64,000 bases of DNA, taken from Prasinococcaceae sp. CCMP 1430. Taxonomy: Eukaryota; Prasinodermophyta; Palmophyllophyceae; Prasinococcales; Prasinococcaceae. The DNA lies in NCBI GenBank assembly GCA_013416795.1, contig RQSC01000015.1, positions 194,393-258,392 of the forward strand, given 5' to 3'. The notes below the pieces were generated by a model. The model had not been told where the DNA came from. It was given only the letters and a program-made list of their open reading frames with translations, and made no database searches. Below are positions 41,401 through 52,737 of the stretch, piece by piece (position 1 is the stretch's first letter; each line of letters starts with the position of its first letter). The position numbers were made by a program, and so were the translations under genes.

Positions 41401-44039
41401 TTACAAAGTCTGCGCCCCTTGCCCCCCAGCTGCATGCAAGGCTCGCTGCGCCGCTTCTACGCGCGCACGCAGTGCGTTGCGGCGCATGAGCGCAATGCCC
41501 AGTGCGAGCGCCAAGAGGGTGATCACCAACCCCTCCCAGTCAGCGCCGTCCCAGGGCGACTTCACCGGGGGCGCCTCAACGCGTGGTGCGTCCTCACTCC
41601 CGACAGAGTTGTCGCTGGCAACGCTATCGCTGCGTGCGTCCTCTGCGCCGTTAGTGGCCGCCTGCGCCTTGGCCTGTCCTGTGCCGGCCGCATCAAGGTT
41701 GGAAGCGACCGCGCGCGCACTCTGAGCGCTATTGGAAGCCATATCCGCCACGCCGTCGGGCCCATCGAAGAAGTCCTCCGGCTTGAAGCCATCTGACGAC
41801 AGCATCCACGTGCGCGCACGGTCCCACAGCCCCCTCAACCCGAGCGTCTCGAGCATTCCAAGGCACATACCCCGGCCGCACTTCTCCTCCACCCACTGCT
41901 CGACCGCCAGCTTGGCGAGCGCGAGCCACGCCGGCACGTTGGCCTCGGTGCTCTGAGAGCGCGCCCTGTCAAAGAAGCGTTTGGCCAGGTGGGGGTCGCG
42001 TGGCATTCCCACGCCGTACTCGTGCATGATGCCCAAGTTGAACATGGCTTGTGGCAAGCGTGCTGCGGTGCCTGCGCGGTACACCGCCGCAGCCTGCCGC
42101 GCCGACTTCTGCACGCCACGCCCATAGTAGTGCGCGTCGCCAACGGCCAGCAGGCTCGCCTCGTTGCCCAGCTCGGCGGAGAGCCAGTGCATCTGCAGCG
42201 CGAGCTCGAGTGCCTGCGTGCGGTTTCCGCCGAACACCTCCGCGTCGCCCTCGCCCCTCTCGATCATCCACGCTACGTTCGCTTGCGCCACCTCGAAGCC
42301 CATGAAAGCGGCCTTGAGGTAGCGCGTGAGCCCCGCGGCGCTATCACCGGCCTTGTATCGCGCGTGCGCGGCGGTGAGCTCGCCCGCGACGACATTGCCA
42401 CGCTCTGCCACTGCTTTCATCAGTGAAAGCGCCGTCCTGCAGCTCATTGGCGCGCCCAGCCCCGCGGCGTGCATGATCGCCAGGTTGTAGATGGCAATGG
42501 TGTGACTCTGATGCGCGGCCAGCGAGAAGTGATAAAACGCCTTCGAGTGGTCCTTTCGAGGCACACCCACACCCGTGACGTACATCGCCCCCAGGTGGAA
42601 CTGCGCGTCCGCAGACCCACGCTCGGCGGCGCGCGTGAAGTACTTCATCGCCGCCGCGGGGTCTTTCTGCACGCCGTATCCGGTGAGGTGCATGTAGCCA
42701 AGCCCATAGAGAGCGAAGGCGTTATCATTCGCCTCCACCGCCTCCCGGAAGAGTTTGAGCGCCGTGGCGTTGTCCTGCGGGGTACCCAGTCCGTTCGCAT
42801 GCATGTGTCCAAGGTGCGCGGCCGCGTCTGCATCGCCCTGCGCAGACGCGCGGCTGAGGTACTGCAGCGCGCGCGTGTGGTCGCGCTCGATGCCGTGCCC
42901 GCCGAAGTTGAAAAGCTGGCCGATGGCGGCCTGCGCTCCAGCATTGCCCAGGTCGGCAGTATACACGTAGTACTCGACCATCTGCGCGCTCGATCCCCCC
43001 CCGCCTTGCTCCGCCTCAGCCGACAAGCGCACTTTATCAGCGCCGCGCGGCGCACCTGGTGCGCGCCCCATCTCGACCACTCGCTCCGCGACCGGCTGGT
43101 AGTACAACACCGCTGCGTGGCATTGCTTCGGCGCCCCCCAACCGACGCTGTGCCTGAAGCCCATGGCCATCTGAGGCGCCGCGAGAAGACACAGTGCGCC
43201 GGCGGCGGTCAGTACACCCGTTCCGTGTGCGCCTTGCGTCTGTGGCGCAGCTTGGCAGCCGCGTTCCCCCGCTGGCGCGCGCGGCGAGCGAGTGCATGCG
43301 CGGGCGCACGCACCTGTGCATCGACATCGCCTGCCGACGCTGCAAAGTAAAGGTGGATCCCTGCACGCGCAACGTCCGCGCCGCCGGGCGCCGTCCCCGC
43401 GGCATACATGAATCCTATCTCTGCTTGCGCACTCGCATCGCCTTCGGCAGCGGCGGCCGAGTAGAGCGCGTGTGCGCGCTCCACATCAACGGAGTGGCCG
43501 GCGAGACCGTAGTGGTGGACGTGTGCGAGCTCGCGTGCCGCCGCGGCGCTGCCTGCGTCCGCGGCCTTCTCGAGGACTGCGACCGCCTCCGCCGGCCACT
43601 CCCCGCGCCCGAGCTCGCCGTGCATGTGCTCGTTGCGGATCGCCTCTGCGCTTGTGAAGAGCGCGTCGGCGTCGCCGCCTTCCGTGGTGGCGGCTAACCC
43701 GTCGCCCCCGCCCACACCCTCTGCAATTGCGGCGGGCACGCCAGTGCCCGCGAGCGCCGCGAGCAGCAGGGCGCCACGCGCCGCACGCCGCGCGCTGCCA
43801 CTCCCCTGCCACGTGCACAGCCGCCACCGCGGCTTGTCTCGCGCCGCGCCCCAACCCCTGCGGCCCCCGCGCCCCCCCGCGGGCGCGCGGGTGTACCCAG
43901 AGGCAGGGACGTGCCAGGAGAGGGCGTCTTTGTGTGGGATGGGGGGGAGGTGGGGTGGGGGGGGTGGGTGGAGGTGTCCTTTCGCAGAGCGCGCGGCGCG
44001 CGCGCTCTGGTACGTCTCCCTCCCCCTTCCCAACTCCAC
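41401..44039 (-). CDS. SEL1L/HRD3 homologue (ERAD adaptor)
   Basis: Two exons (44039-43314 and 43170-41401; 143-nt intron with TACTGAC) give about 831 residues. SEL1L/HRD3 is the ER-luminal partner of the HRD1 ubiquitin ligase. Seen: a hydrophobic signal-like stretch (GALLLAALAGTGVPAAIAEG) preceded by about 80 Arg/Pro-rich residues; Sel1 repeats such as AQAEIGFMYAAG, AHLGHMHANGLGTPQDNATA, YGLGYMHLTGYGVQKDPAAA, MFNLGIMHEYGVGMPRDPHL; the diagnostic splice-spanning AQMAMGFRHSVGWGAPKQC followed by YYQPVAERVV, as in HRD3; and one C-terminal membrane helix (GLVITLLALALGIALM). The codon at 44039 is not a convincing start because of the long leader, so the 5' end may be wrong. Confidence 0.82.
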
Positions 44040-44450
44040 CCCCTGCCCCCTCAGCCCCCTCCTCCCAGCGCGCAGCCCTCCTGCACCTGAGCGCCCCCCT
44101 GCGCTGCGCGCCGTCGATCGCGCGCTGCGCGTGGCCCGGCCCCTCGCTCCTCGGCCTCCTCCTCACCCAGCAGGTTGCGGGAGAGGGGGGTTCCTTGCTG
44201 GCTGGTGGGGTTGGCGGACGGCCATGCGGAGTGACCTGCGGACCCAACAGCCGTCCGCCATTTTCCTTTACTTTGCCTCTCTCCTTTGTTTGGCTGTTTG
44301 TGTTTGTGTTTGGTTTTTGGCGGAGCGTTGCAGGCTTTTTTTTGGTTGGGCGTTGTTGCGGCGGGGCGCGCGCGCCACAGCGCGGCGCGGGCGCGCGCCG
44401 CGTTACAACTTCGTCAAGCAGGACTTGGTGCGTGGCTCGCGGCCGCGCGG

Positions 44451-46803
44451 AGGCGCGAGGCGGCCGTGCACGCAGAGCTCGAGGCCGTGGTGCGAGGCCG
44501 GCCGGCCGTCGCGAGGGAGCTGGGCGCGCTGGCGGAGCAGGCATCGGTCGTGGACCTCGTGAGCACGGATCTGTCACACCTCACGGTCTCCGTCAAGCAT
44601 GCGTCCGCGCTTGCCGACTCGATCTCCTCGAAGGTGCGGTCCGCACGCGCCGAAGCGCGTGGGGCCGCCGTGATCGAGCGGCTGCGCGAGGTGCTGCTGC
44701 CCCGCGCCGAGCAGAGCCCGCGACGCCATGCCGCGGCGCGCACAGGTCGGGCCAGACGCGACATCTCTCATCACCTGCTATCCGCGTAGCTAACCCGTTC
44801 CCAACCTCGACGTGCGTCTCGTGCGGCGGCACGACCAGGTGCGCGAGCTGGACACAGCGCAAGAGAACGTGCTGAGCGCGGTGCGGCGACTGCAGGCGAT
44901 GGTCGATCGGGCGGGCTGTCTCGAGGGCGTGTCTGCCGCGATGGAGGCCGAGGATTACGAACGCGCCGCTGCCTTCGTGGCCGACTTCACCGCGCTGCAG
45001 AAACAGCTGGGCGGGGGCGGGGCGGCGAGTGGCGAGGGCGCGCAGCTCTCGGAGCAGGAGACCAAGATGGGGGAGGCACGCGAGCGGCTGGTCGGAGTGG
45101 TGCGCGCGCGCTTCAGCGCCGCGTCGGAGAAGCGCGATGAGGGGGGCGCGCTTCGTTTCGCCAGCCTCATGCCGCAGCTGGGCCTCCTCGAGGAAGGGCT
45201 GCAGTCGTATCTGGGCTTCCTTCGCGCCTCAGTGGCCGCAGCGGCGCGTGAGGAGTTCGACGCGCTATCTGCGTCGCTGGATCGTGCGGCGACGGCCGTC
45301 CCTTTCGTGGAGACTCTCACCAACCTGCTGCGCATTGTAGCGGTACAGGCGGAGACCAACGCCCCGGTGGTCAGGGAGCACTTTGGAGCAGCAGCGCCCC
45401 AAGCTCTCGTGCAGGAGCTGCAGAAGGAATGCGACATCCGCGGCGCGCACGTGCTGCAACGATTTGTGGAGCACCGGCGCTTGCCAGCACTGGCGCGGCG
45501 AGCGCGGACGCACAGCGCAGCGGGAGCAGCGGACGGCGACGCCGTCGACCCGCGCGAGATCGAAGGCTTCCTTGACGAGATGCTCATGCTTGGTCAACGC
45601 GTGGAGGAGTACACGGGCTTCATGCTCGCGCAGATGCGCGCTGCGCATGGCGCAACGGACGACGTCCTTCCGCCGACGGCGATGGCCATGTTCAGGTCGG
45701 GCGACCTGAGCCAGAAGCAGCAGGAGATCTTGATGTACTATGTGCAGCTGGAGGAGTACTTCATGACCTCGAACGTTCGGAAGGCGATCGACATCGACGA
45801 GGCCGCCCAGGACAGCCTGACGAGCTCTATGGTTGACGACGTGTTCTTCATCCTGCAGAAGTGCACGCATCGCGCAATCTCATCGCGCAATGTCCAGTGT
45901 GCATGCGCGGGGCTGAATCATGTTGGCAACATACTCGGCAACGACTATCGAGACGCGCTGTCGGCGAAGCTGGACGCCGCTCTGGTCACTGCTGAGCACG
46001 TCGCGCAGAGGCATGCGCGGAAACCGGACGACGCGAGCGCGGACGTGCTCGCCGCAGAGGCTCGGCCGGCGCTGGCAGCGAGTGTGTCGGTCGCGCTCAA
46101 CAATCTTGACGTCAGCGCTGACTACATCTCCAAACTTTTCACGGTGCTGGACGATAGCTGCGCGGCGTTCTATCCTTCGGCCGCGGATCGCGAGCGCATG
46201 CACACAGTGCTGGCGGACATGCAGGCGGCGGCACAGGCGCTGCGCGCACTGCTCAAGTCTGCGCTGGAGCGCGCGTGTGAGCTGGCACTGGCACACGAGT
46301 CCATCCGTGCCGCGCTCGCTGCCTCCAAGACCTGCAGCTACGCTCTCAGTGAGGAGGCCTACGCCGCGAACGAGCGCGTCGACCCGTGGGCGGTACCGCT
46401 CGCGACGGCGCTCGAGAGTGCGCTGTCGCCTCTCAGCGACGCCCTGTCGCAGGCAAACTACGACACGCTCGTCCTCGCGTGCGCAGAGCGGGTGGCATCG
46501 GCTCTTGAGCAGGGCCTTTTCACCAAGAAATTTAGCCAACTTGGCGGCCTGCAACTCGACCGCGAGGTTCGCACGGTCGTTGGCGCCTTCTCCGCGCTTG
46601 CTAGCGGCAGCGTGCGCGACCGCTTCGCCCGACTCACGCAGGTTGCCACAGTGCTCAACCTCGAGCGCGTTGCGGAGATCCTCGACTACTGGGGCGACAA
46701 CGCGGGCGCCATCACGTGGCGGCTGAGTCCCAACGAGATCAAAAAGGTGCTTGCGCTGCGCTCTGACTTCAGCGAACACTCCATATCCGCGTTGCAGCTC
46801 TGA
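44451..46803 (+). CDS. COG4: Conserved oligomeric Golgi complex subunit 4, 5' partial
   Basis: Exon up to 44633 and exon 44839-46803; about 716 residues seen. The first exon gives AAVHAELEAVVRGRPAVARE, SVVDLVSTDLSHLTVSVKHA and, across the intron, SSKVRELDTAQENVLSAVRR, the COG4 N-terminal helix. Later: EEYTGFMLAQMRAAHG, QKQQEILMYYVQLEEYFMTS, FFILQKCTHRAISSRNVQCA, TLVLACAERVASALEQGLFT, KKFSQLGGLQLDREVRTVVG and the C-terminal WRLSPNEIKKVLALRSDF. COG4 is a lobe A subunit that binds SNAREs and Sly1. No ATG was found in frame upstream of 44451 before non-coding T-rich sequence, so a first exon is missing. The intron uses CTAAC rather than CTGAC. Confidence 0.87.
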
Positions 46804-46953
46804 TGAGCAGCGTCTGTAAACTATTTTGCCGCGGTATGGTACAAATCCGTACTCGCCCCCTCTCGTACTTTACAGCTGGGCTAGGCAATCCTAGGTCGCG
46901 CGCCTGTATCGTCTGTTGCTACGCGCCTGGGTGCCCACGAAGACGCCGGCGCC

Positions 46954-47397
46954 CTAGTTCCTTTCCTTGCGGCCACCGCCGCCCTTATCGGCGGTATCGT
47001 ACAGCTCAGCCTCGAAGTCCCACTCCTCCTCGTACGTCGAGACCTTCCCGACAGTCTTTTTGAAAAACAACAGCTGAGCAATCTTCACCAAGGGCGGGAT
47101 ACCGAAGAGCACCGAGGCGAAGATGGTCACTACGGAGCGCGAGCGTTGGTAGGCGGATGCGATGCGCGGTGCACGTGCGTCGTCAGCAACTGGGGCCTGC
47201 GGTCGCAGTGCGCACGCCTTTCTCGCGAGGGCGTTCGCAGCGAGGCAGGCTCGCACATCTCTCTCATAGCCCACGCATACTGAAGGAAGGACACCGCGCG
47301 CGGGCCATCGATGCGCGCTGCGCCTGCGTGCCCACGCGCGCGGGATCACTGCGCAGGGCCGCGCGTCCAACGCACTGTACATGTACACCTCCTCCAT
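46954..47397 (-). CDS. Small single-pass membrane protein, 65 residues
   Basis: Exon 1 is 47397-47376 (22 bases, MEEVYMY plus one base) and exon 2 is 47129-46954, joined over a 246-nt GTGCGT-AG intron with CTGAC. The product has a hydrophobic helix (MTIFASVLFGIPPLVKIAQL) then LFFKKTVGKVSTYEEEWDFE and a Gly/Lys/Arg tail ending GGGGRKERN. The tiny first exon gives a perfect open frame with its own ATG, which supports the model. I do not recognise the family; it resembles small ER membrane proteins with a cytosolic charged tail. Confidence 0.5.
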   Translation of the reverse strand: MEEVYMYSALDARPCAVIPRAWARRRSAHRWPARGVLPSVCVGYERDVRACLAANALARKACALRPQAPVADDARAPRIASAYQRSRSVVTIFASVLFGIPPLVKIAQLLFFKKTVGKVSTYEEEWDFEAELYDTADKGGGGRKERN

Positions 47398-47846
47398 GGA
47401 CGTTGACGTGACGAGACCAACGCGAGCGCGCACCGCAGCACCGGGCCAGCCCGCCACGCGCCGTAGTAGCGTGCACGTGCGGCTCCGTCTGCGCGGCACG
47501 CCCCAACGCGCCTTAGCTCCGTCCAACTCTCCCCACCCCCCCCCTCCAGGCCCCGCGCAGGATGCACCGCCGCCCGAAGCCTGGGAGAGGGGCGCGCCGG
47601 GAGAAGGGGGGGTAGGGGGGCAACCCGCCGCGCCAGCGCGCCCGGCTCGGCCGCGCGCCGCCCCGCGGTGTGGTCAGCTCCGCACGCCCGGCTCTGCCCC
47701 GCACCGCACCGCAGCAGCAGCGAATGCCCGCGCTCGGGGAATTTGCTGCACCCAAAATCAACAGGGGTTAGGGTTTATGAATTAGGGTTTAGGTACACGC
47801 GAATTGAGTGCGCACGCGTCGTTGCATCCTTCTGAGGTGTACTGTG
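47398..47846. other. Intergenic region with telomere-like repeats
   Basis: About 450 bases between the start of the small membrane protein and the stop of the DHX29-like gene (both minus strand). It contains C- and G-runs (47528-47545, 47607-47620) and, at 47765-47794, three GGGTT(T)A units of the plant telomere type. No gene seen. Confidence 0.5.
47765..47794. repeat. Interstitial plant-type telomere-like motif
   Basis: GGGGTTAGGGTTTATGAATT is followed by a further TTAGGGTTTAGG. It holds three imperfect TTTAGGG copies in a GC-rich context, too few for a telomere; such telo-boxes are also promoter elements in plants. Confidence 0.45.
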
Positions 47847-50800
47847 CTACTTGCTCGCCGCCTCGTCGGCGAGCACCTGCGCGATGGTGGCCATCACCTT
47901 CTCACCAGCGCCCGCGGCGGCGTCCCCCCGCCCGCGCTTCGCCTCGATGCACCGGCGCAGCTCGGCGTCGAGCAGGAGACGCAACTCCTTGCACAGCACG
48001 GCGGTCTGCGCGGGAGCCCGCACGCGCAGAATGCCATCGACGAGCACCTCGGAGGCGTCGTGCAGCACGTTGAGCTCGCCGCCGAATAGGAGCAGCGAGA
48101 TGGGAGACACACACGTGACGTCCCGAATCCATGCACGGCTGGTTTGCACCTTCTCGTGGAACGCAACGAATGGAAACCTCAGGCGGCCCTCCGCCGCGGC
48201 GGCGTGCAATGCGCTCGAGGGATGCACAGCAACCTCGCCCTTCTCGTCCTTGTACGTAGTCTTGCGGCGCACACTGCCACCTTTCACCTCCACAGTTGTA
48301 GCGGCTGCCACGTTCGGGTACAGCCCGGCTACCAGCACCGCCTTCACCATCTCTGGCGTCGAGGCGTGGGCATTCCACGGAGCTCGCATGTCGTCGGCCT
48401 TGGCGTGGTCCCCGCTTGAATCGACCAGCCCAGCGTCGCGCAGCAGCGTAAAGAACTGCCCACGGAGGTCGGTGATCATGCCCAAAGCAGGCTCACTGAG
48501 CCAGTGGCGTCGGCAGACCTGGCGCGCTGCACTCGCGCCAGCAGTGCGCTTGGTGTGCCGGTAGGCGTTGTACGCAGCAGCACTCGACAGGTGGTCGCTC
48601 TCCTGACCGGCCGAGAGCCTCACGCCCGGCAGTGCGCCCGCGCTGCCCTTGGGCGGCATGCCAGACGGCGGTAGCGGCGCAGCGAATGCCCTGCGCGCAC
48701 TGTCACTCGCCTCCCTGGCGTCCATGGAGCTCGCAAAGGGCGACTTGTTGCTGAGGCACGCGGCAATCGTGAGCACCGGATCCAGACAGCGCAGCAGCGC
48801 GCCGAAGACCAGCATCTTGCCCACGCGCACGTCGACTGGCAACGCCGCCAGGTGGTGGCCGAGCGGTGTGAGCTCTTCCTCTTCGTCCATCGCTCCCACC
48901 TCGCGCAGCGTCTGCAGCGCGACTGCGACGGTGCCAGCCGCCGGCGGCTCAACCGTGCGCGCGAGCACTTCCGCGCAGGAGCCCACGTTGAGCAGCTTGA
49001 TCTGTAGGCAGGTGTCCGCCAGCGGCACGCGCACAATCTCGGGTTGTGTGAACTCACGCATGCGGCGCTCCAGACGAGCGCGCGTGTAGAGCGCATAGAA
49101 CGTGCCGGGCTGCACACGCCCCGCGCGACCCTTGCGCTGCTGCGAGGCTGCACGGCTCACAAACTCCTCCACGAGCGCCGTCATGCGCCGCGCGGGCGAG
49201 TACTGCATGTTCTTCACCTTGCCGGTGTCGACCACAAACACGACATCGTCGATGGTAATGCTTGTCTCCATGATGTTCGTGCCCAGCACGATCTTGCGCA
49301 CGCCCTCGGGCGGTCGGTCAAAGACTCGCTTTTGTTCAGCGGGAGGAAGCTGCGAGTGCAGCGGGAGCACCCAGCGCGCGCTAGGACCACGCCCGAAGCG
49401 CCGCGTGGCACGCAGCTGATCGAGCAGCGACGAGATCTCGCCCGCGCCGGGCAGAAAGACCAGCACGGCGCCAGGTCCACACGACTCATCGATGTGTTCG
49501 AGCACGCGCTCGATGAGCTCGTAGTCGATGCGCGACTCATCCATGCGGCGCAGCGAAAATTTCGTGACGGCAGAGTACTCTGGCCCGTAGTCATCGCTGT
49601 CGTAGTCGGGGTTGAGCGCGTCGCCGTCGATCTCGTCGTCACCCCACCCCGCGACGACGCGCTGGCGGACCTTGTCGCTGATAGCTCCTGACAGCGCGGG
49701 CGAGGAGTTTTTGTTGGCACGACGCCCGCGTATTGCCGCCGGCGAGTCCTCCCCCAGCGAGTATTCACACATCTCAATGACATCCTCGAGGTAGTGGGCC
49801 TGCACGGGGAAAGTGCGCCCCTCGGCACTCACGTGGGGGCAGCCCCCAAAGTATCCGGAGAATCGCCCAGCGTCGAGCGTGGCGCTCATCAGCACCACCT
49901 TGAGCGGGTCGCCTCGCGCGCGTCGCCGCGCCACGACGTCGCGAAGGAGCACCAGCAGAAAATCAGACTGCAGGGAGCGCTCGTGCACCTCGTCCACCAT
50001 GCAGTGTGACACTTCGTCGAGGTCAGGATCTGACGCCAGCCGGCGTAGAAGGATCCCCGTGGTGCAGAAGAGCAGCCGCGTTGAGTCCGTCGCGGCCGCG
50101 TCGAGGCGCACATGGTAGCCCACCATGCTGCCCTTGCGGCCAGGCGGCTTGTCGCAGCGCTCCTGTGCCACGCGCTCTGCCACAGAGATGGCGGCGATGC
50201 GCCGCGGCTGCGTGCAAACTACGTTGCACGCGTCTCCCCGCCCGCTGAGTAAGCCCTCCTCGAGCAGATACTGAGGGACCTGCGTTGTCTTCCCCGAGCC
50301 CGTTTGGCCCGAAAGCACCACAACGTCGTGCTCCTTGAGAGCGTCGATGATCTCCTGTCGGACCTGCGCGATCGGGAGCTTTCGTCGCTTGGACTCCATG
50401 TCAGCATAGTCCCTTCGCTTGCGCAGCGCCTCGAAAGCGCGCTTGATTTGCTGCCCCTCCCGCGGGCCCGAGCCGCGCACGTGGCGCTTGAGGCTTCCCT
50501 GTTGCCCTGCCGCACTAGGGACCCCGGTCTCGTCGTCCGCCGAACGCCCGCCGCTATCGCCGGTCGCATCAGCCCCCGCGCCAGGATCGGCGCGCGCGTC
50601 TGCGCCAGCGGCAACATCAGCGCCCACGAGCGAGTCAATGAAGTCCTGCTTCTTGTCGAATTCGCCACGAGCGGCCGCCTGCGCCTCCTCTGCGCTCCGC
50701 GCCTCGAGGCGGGACCAGAGCTCGCTATACGGTCGCGGTAGCGTCCGTGCGAGCGGCTGGTCGGGCAGCAAAGCGAAGAGAGCCACGGTCGCGGCGGCGT

Positions 50801-52451
50801 TCTGCGCAGCTTGCACCGTGCGCAGCGCCTCTATCCCACCGGCGGCAGTCTGCGATGACAGCAGCCATTCTGTGTCCTCGGAGGTCAAACCCGCCTCCAC
50901 GGGCCCACTGGGGCGCGCTGAGCCCGACGCCCCCTTCCTGCGACGCTGCTGCGGCGCCGCCACGTGCGCGACGTAGCGCAGCGCCTGCGGGAACGCCAGA
51001 TCGGCGTCGCGCCTCTCGAATCGCGGCGGCGGCAGTCCCTGTTTCTGGCAGTGCGCCTGTAGGACGGCCTTTGGGAGGCGCTGCTGCTCAAGCGCCTTAG
51101 CCTGCGCTGCTTTGGCGGCCAGCCGCGGGTCCGATTTGAGCTTGGAGCGTTTGCCCCGCGAGTAGTCCCCCCACATCTCGAGGCCGGGCTCTACCGCGGG
51201 CTCAGGAGCCAGACTTGGCGTCGCCTCATCGGGCAGCGAGTCCCACACATCCGCCAGGTCGAAGCCATCCTCGTCACTCGAGACTGCAGCACGGGCAGCG
51301 GCAGTGGCGGGCGCAGCAGCGCATGCACCAGAAGCAGCAGCCTCGCACTCGGCACCGCCGCCTGCCTCGAGCCCACACCCGCCTGTGCCACCGGTGGTGC
51401 TACTGCCACCGATGTCCCCTCCGCCATCGGCACCGTCCTCCAATCCGCCATCGTCGCCATCCCCGAGCGGATCCTCAAGGACGAATTCGCTGCCGTCGCT
51501 GTCACTGTCGCCGCCAGTCACCGCCGCCTCGGCCGCCTCTGCACGAGCCTGCGCGGCGGCAAGGGCCTTCGCCGCGGCCCTGGGCCCGAGTTCAAGTTCC
51601 TGCTGCGTCAATTTGAGTGCATCCGCCTCGGCCTTGAGCTCCCTGATCGCCATACCTGCCTCCCTCTGCGCGTCCTTCTCGCCGCGTTTCTTGGCGGCTA
51701 CGGCCGCCTCCTTCGCGCGCGCGTACTCGCTTGCGATGAGCTCGCCGTGCTCGTCACGCGGCAGCGCCGCGCGTCGCGCGGCCTCGCGGCGCTCTGCTGC
51801 GCGGCGCTCGCGCTCGCGAGCATCGCCGCACACGAGCCAGTCCTCGATGCCGGCATCCAGCTCACCCTCGCTTACGTCGTCCTGCTCTTCCTCCGACTCG
51901 TCGTAGTTCTGCAGGATCCAGCGCCTCGCCGCCTGCGCGTCGTCCTCTGCCGAGGCGCCGCCTCGCCTGGCCGCGCGCGCGGGCATCGCGGCAGCCGCCG
52001 CCTTGGCAGCCTCGGCCTGCGCCGCCTTGTCGCGCGCCTTCTGCTCTTTCGCCCGCGCGGCCTCCTCGGCCTTGCTGAGCTTCTTCTGCTTGGACTTGAC
52101 GGCCACTGAGCCGCCCTTGGCGGCGTTGCTGAGGTCTGAGGCGCGCACAGACCGCGCGAACTTGGCCGGAAGCTCGTGGGCGGGCACGTTCATGCACAGC
52201 CAGTCGAGCGCGTCGCCCGTTGTGGGTAGCTTGCCTGCGTACGCATCGGCAAGCCGCTCGAGCGCCGCGCGGATCTGCGCCTCCGTGAAGCCCTTCGCGG
52301 CGAGCTCGCCATAGATGGCGTCGAGCCGCTTGGCAAGCTTCTTGCCGCCCGCGCGCGCCGCGCCGCCGCCACCTGCCGGCGCATTGACTCCGCCTCCGTG
52401 CGCCGCGAGGAGCTCGCGCACGGCGTCCTCGGCACCCTCCGACAGGTTCAC
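47847..52451 (-). CDS. DHX29-like DExH-box helicase, 5' end unresolved
   Basis: About 1534 residues. N-terminal part: KRLDAIYGELAAKGFTEAQI and ALDWLCMNVPAHELPAKFAR, the DHX29 / plant DExH7 signature; then long charged Ala/Lys/Glu coils and an acidic region (SDSDGSEFVLEDPLGDGDDG). The helicase core has [20 protein letters not shown] (about residue 714), CTQPRRIAAISVAERVA, a DEVH box in VDEVHERSLQSDFLLVLLRD (about 818), SATLDAGRFSGYFGG and QQRKGRAGRVQPGTFYALYT, then HA2 and OB-fold domains. DHX29 binds the 40S ribosomal subunit and helps scanning on structured 5' leaders. The first codon used (52451) is GTG and there is no ATG after an upstream in-frame stop, so a first exon is missing, perhaps at or past the single N at 52738. 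Confidence 0.85.
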   Translation of the reverse strand: MNLSEGAEDAVRELLAAHGGGVNAPAGGGGAARAGGKKLAKRLDAIYGELAAKGFTEAQIRAALERLADAYAGKLPTTGDALDWLCMNVPAHELPAKFARSVRASDLSNAAKGGSVAVKSKQKKLSKAEEAARAKEQKARDKAAQAEAAKAAAAAMPARAARRGGASAEDDAQAARRWILQNYDESEEEQDDVSEGELDAGIEDWLVCGDARERERRAAERREAARRAALPRDEHGELIASEYARAKEAAVAAKKRGEKDAQREAGMAIRELKAEADALKLTQQELELGPRAAAKALAAAQARAEAAEAAVTGGDSDSDGSEFVLEDPLGDGDDGGLEDGADGGGDIGGSSTTGGTGGCGLEAGGGAECEAAASGACAAAPATAAARAAVSSDEDGFDLADVWDSLPDEATPSLAPEPAVEPGLEMWGDYSRGKRSKLKSDPRLAAKAAQAKALEQQRLPKAVLQAHCQKQGLPPPRFERRDADLAFPQALRYVAHVAAPQQRRRKGASGSARPSGPVEAGLTSEDTEWLLSSQTAAGGIEALRTVQAAQNAAATVALFALLPDQPLARTLPRPYSELWSRLEARSAEEAQAAARGEFDKKQDFIDSLVGADVAAGADARADPGAGADATGDSGGRSADDETGVPSAAGQQGSLKRHVRGSGPREGQQIKRAFEALRKRRDYADMESKRRKLPIAQVRQEIIDALKEHDVVVLSGQTGSGKTTQVPQYLLEEGLLSGRGDACNVVCTQPRRIAAISVAERVAQERCDKPPGRKGSMVGYHVRLDAAATDSTRLLFCTTGILLRRLASDPDLDEVSHCMVDEVHERSLQSDFLLVLLRDVVARRRARGDPLKVVLMSATLDAGRFSGYFGGCPHVSAEGRTFPVQAHYLEDVIEMCEYSLGEDSPAAIRGRRANKNSSPALSGAISDKVRQRVVAGWGDDEIDGDALNPDYDSDDYGPEYSAVTKFSLRRMDESRIDYELIERVLEHIDESCGPGAVLVFLPGAGEISSLLDQLRATRRFGRGPSARWVLPLHSQLPPAEQKRVFDRPPEGVRKIVLGTNIMETSITIDDVVFVVDTGKVKNMQYSPARRMTALVEEFVSRAASQQRKGRAGRVQPGTFYALYTRARLERRMREFTQPEIVRVPLADTCLQIKLLNVGSCAEVLARTVEPPAAGTVAVALQTLREVGAMDEEEELTPLGHHLAALPVDVRVGKMLVFGALLRCLDPVLTIAACLSNKSPFASSMDAREASDSARRAFAAPLPPSGMPPKGSAGALPGVRLSAGQESDHLSSAAAYNAYRHTKRTAGASAARQVCRRHWLSEPALGMITDLRGQFFTLLRDAGLVDSSGDHAKADDMRAPWNAHASTPEMVKAVLVAGLYPNVAAATTVEVKGGSVRRKTTYKDEKGEVAVHPSSALHAAAAEGRLRFPFVAFHEKVQTSRAWIRDVTCVSPISLLLFGGELNVLHDASEVLVDGILRVRAPAQTAVLCKELRLLLDAELRRCIEAKRGRGDAAAGAGEKVMATIAQVLADEAASK

Positions 52452-52737
52452 GCGCGCCCCACCGCCTTGTCGATCGCACGGGCGTGTGCCTGCCCGCGGG
52501 CGTCACCGGCCTCGCCAGCGGCGCCGCCGCCCTCGCCGCGGCCAGCGCATGATCCACCGAGGCGCGAATTTGCGTGTCTGACAGCGGTCGTACGCCACCG
52601 CTCGCGAGGTTGGAGCCGTTCGTTGCGCTCACACCGCCAGCGCCGCCCTCGTGCGCTTCTCCCGAAGTCAGCCGCCTATCGAGAGATGCAAGGATGGCAG
52701 AAACTGGATCGAGGCCCTCGGCGAGCGCCTCAGGCGG

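Noticed and set aside
47765-47794. Chromosome end
   Set aside because: Only about three imperfect units, and coding genes continue on both sides.
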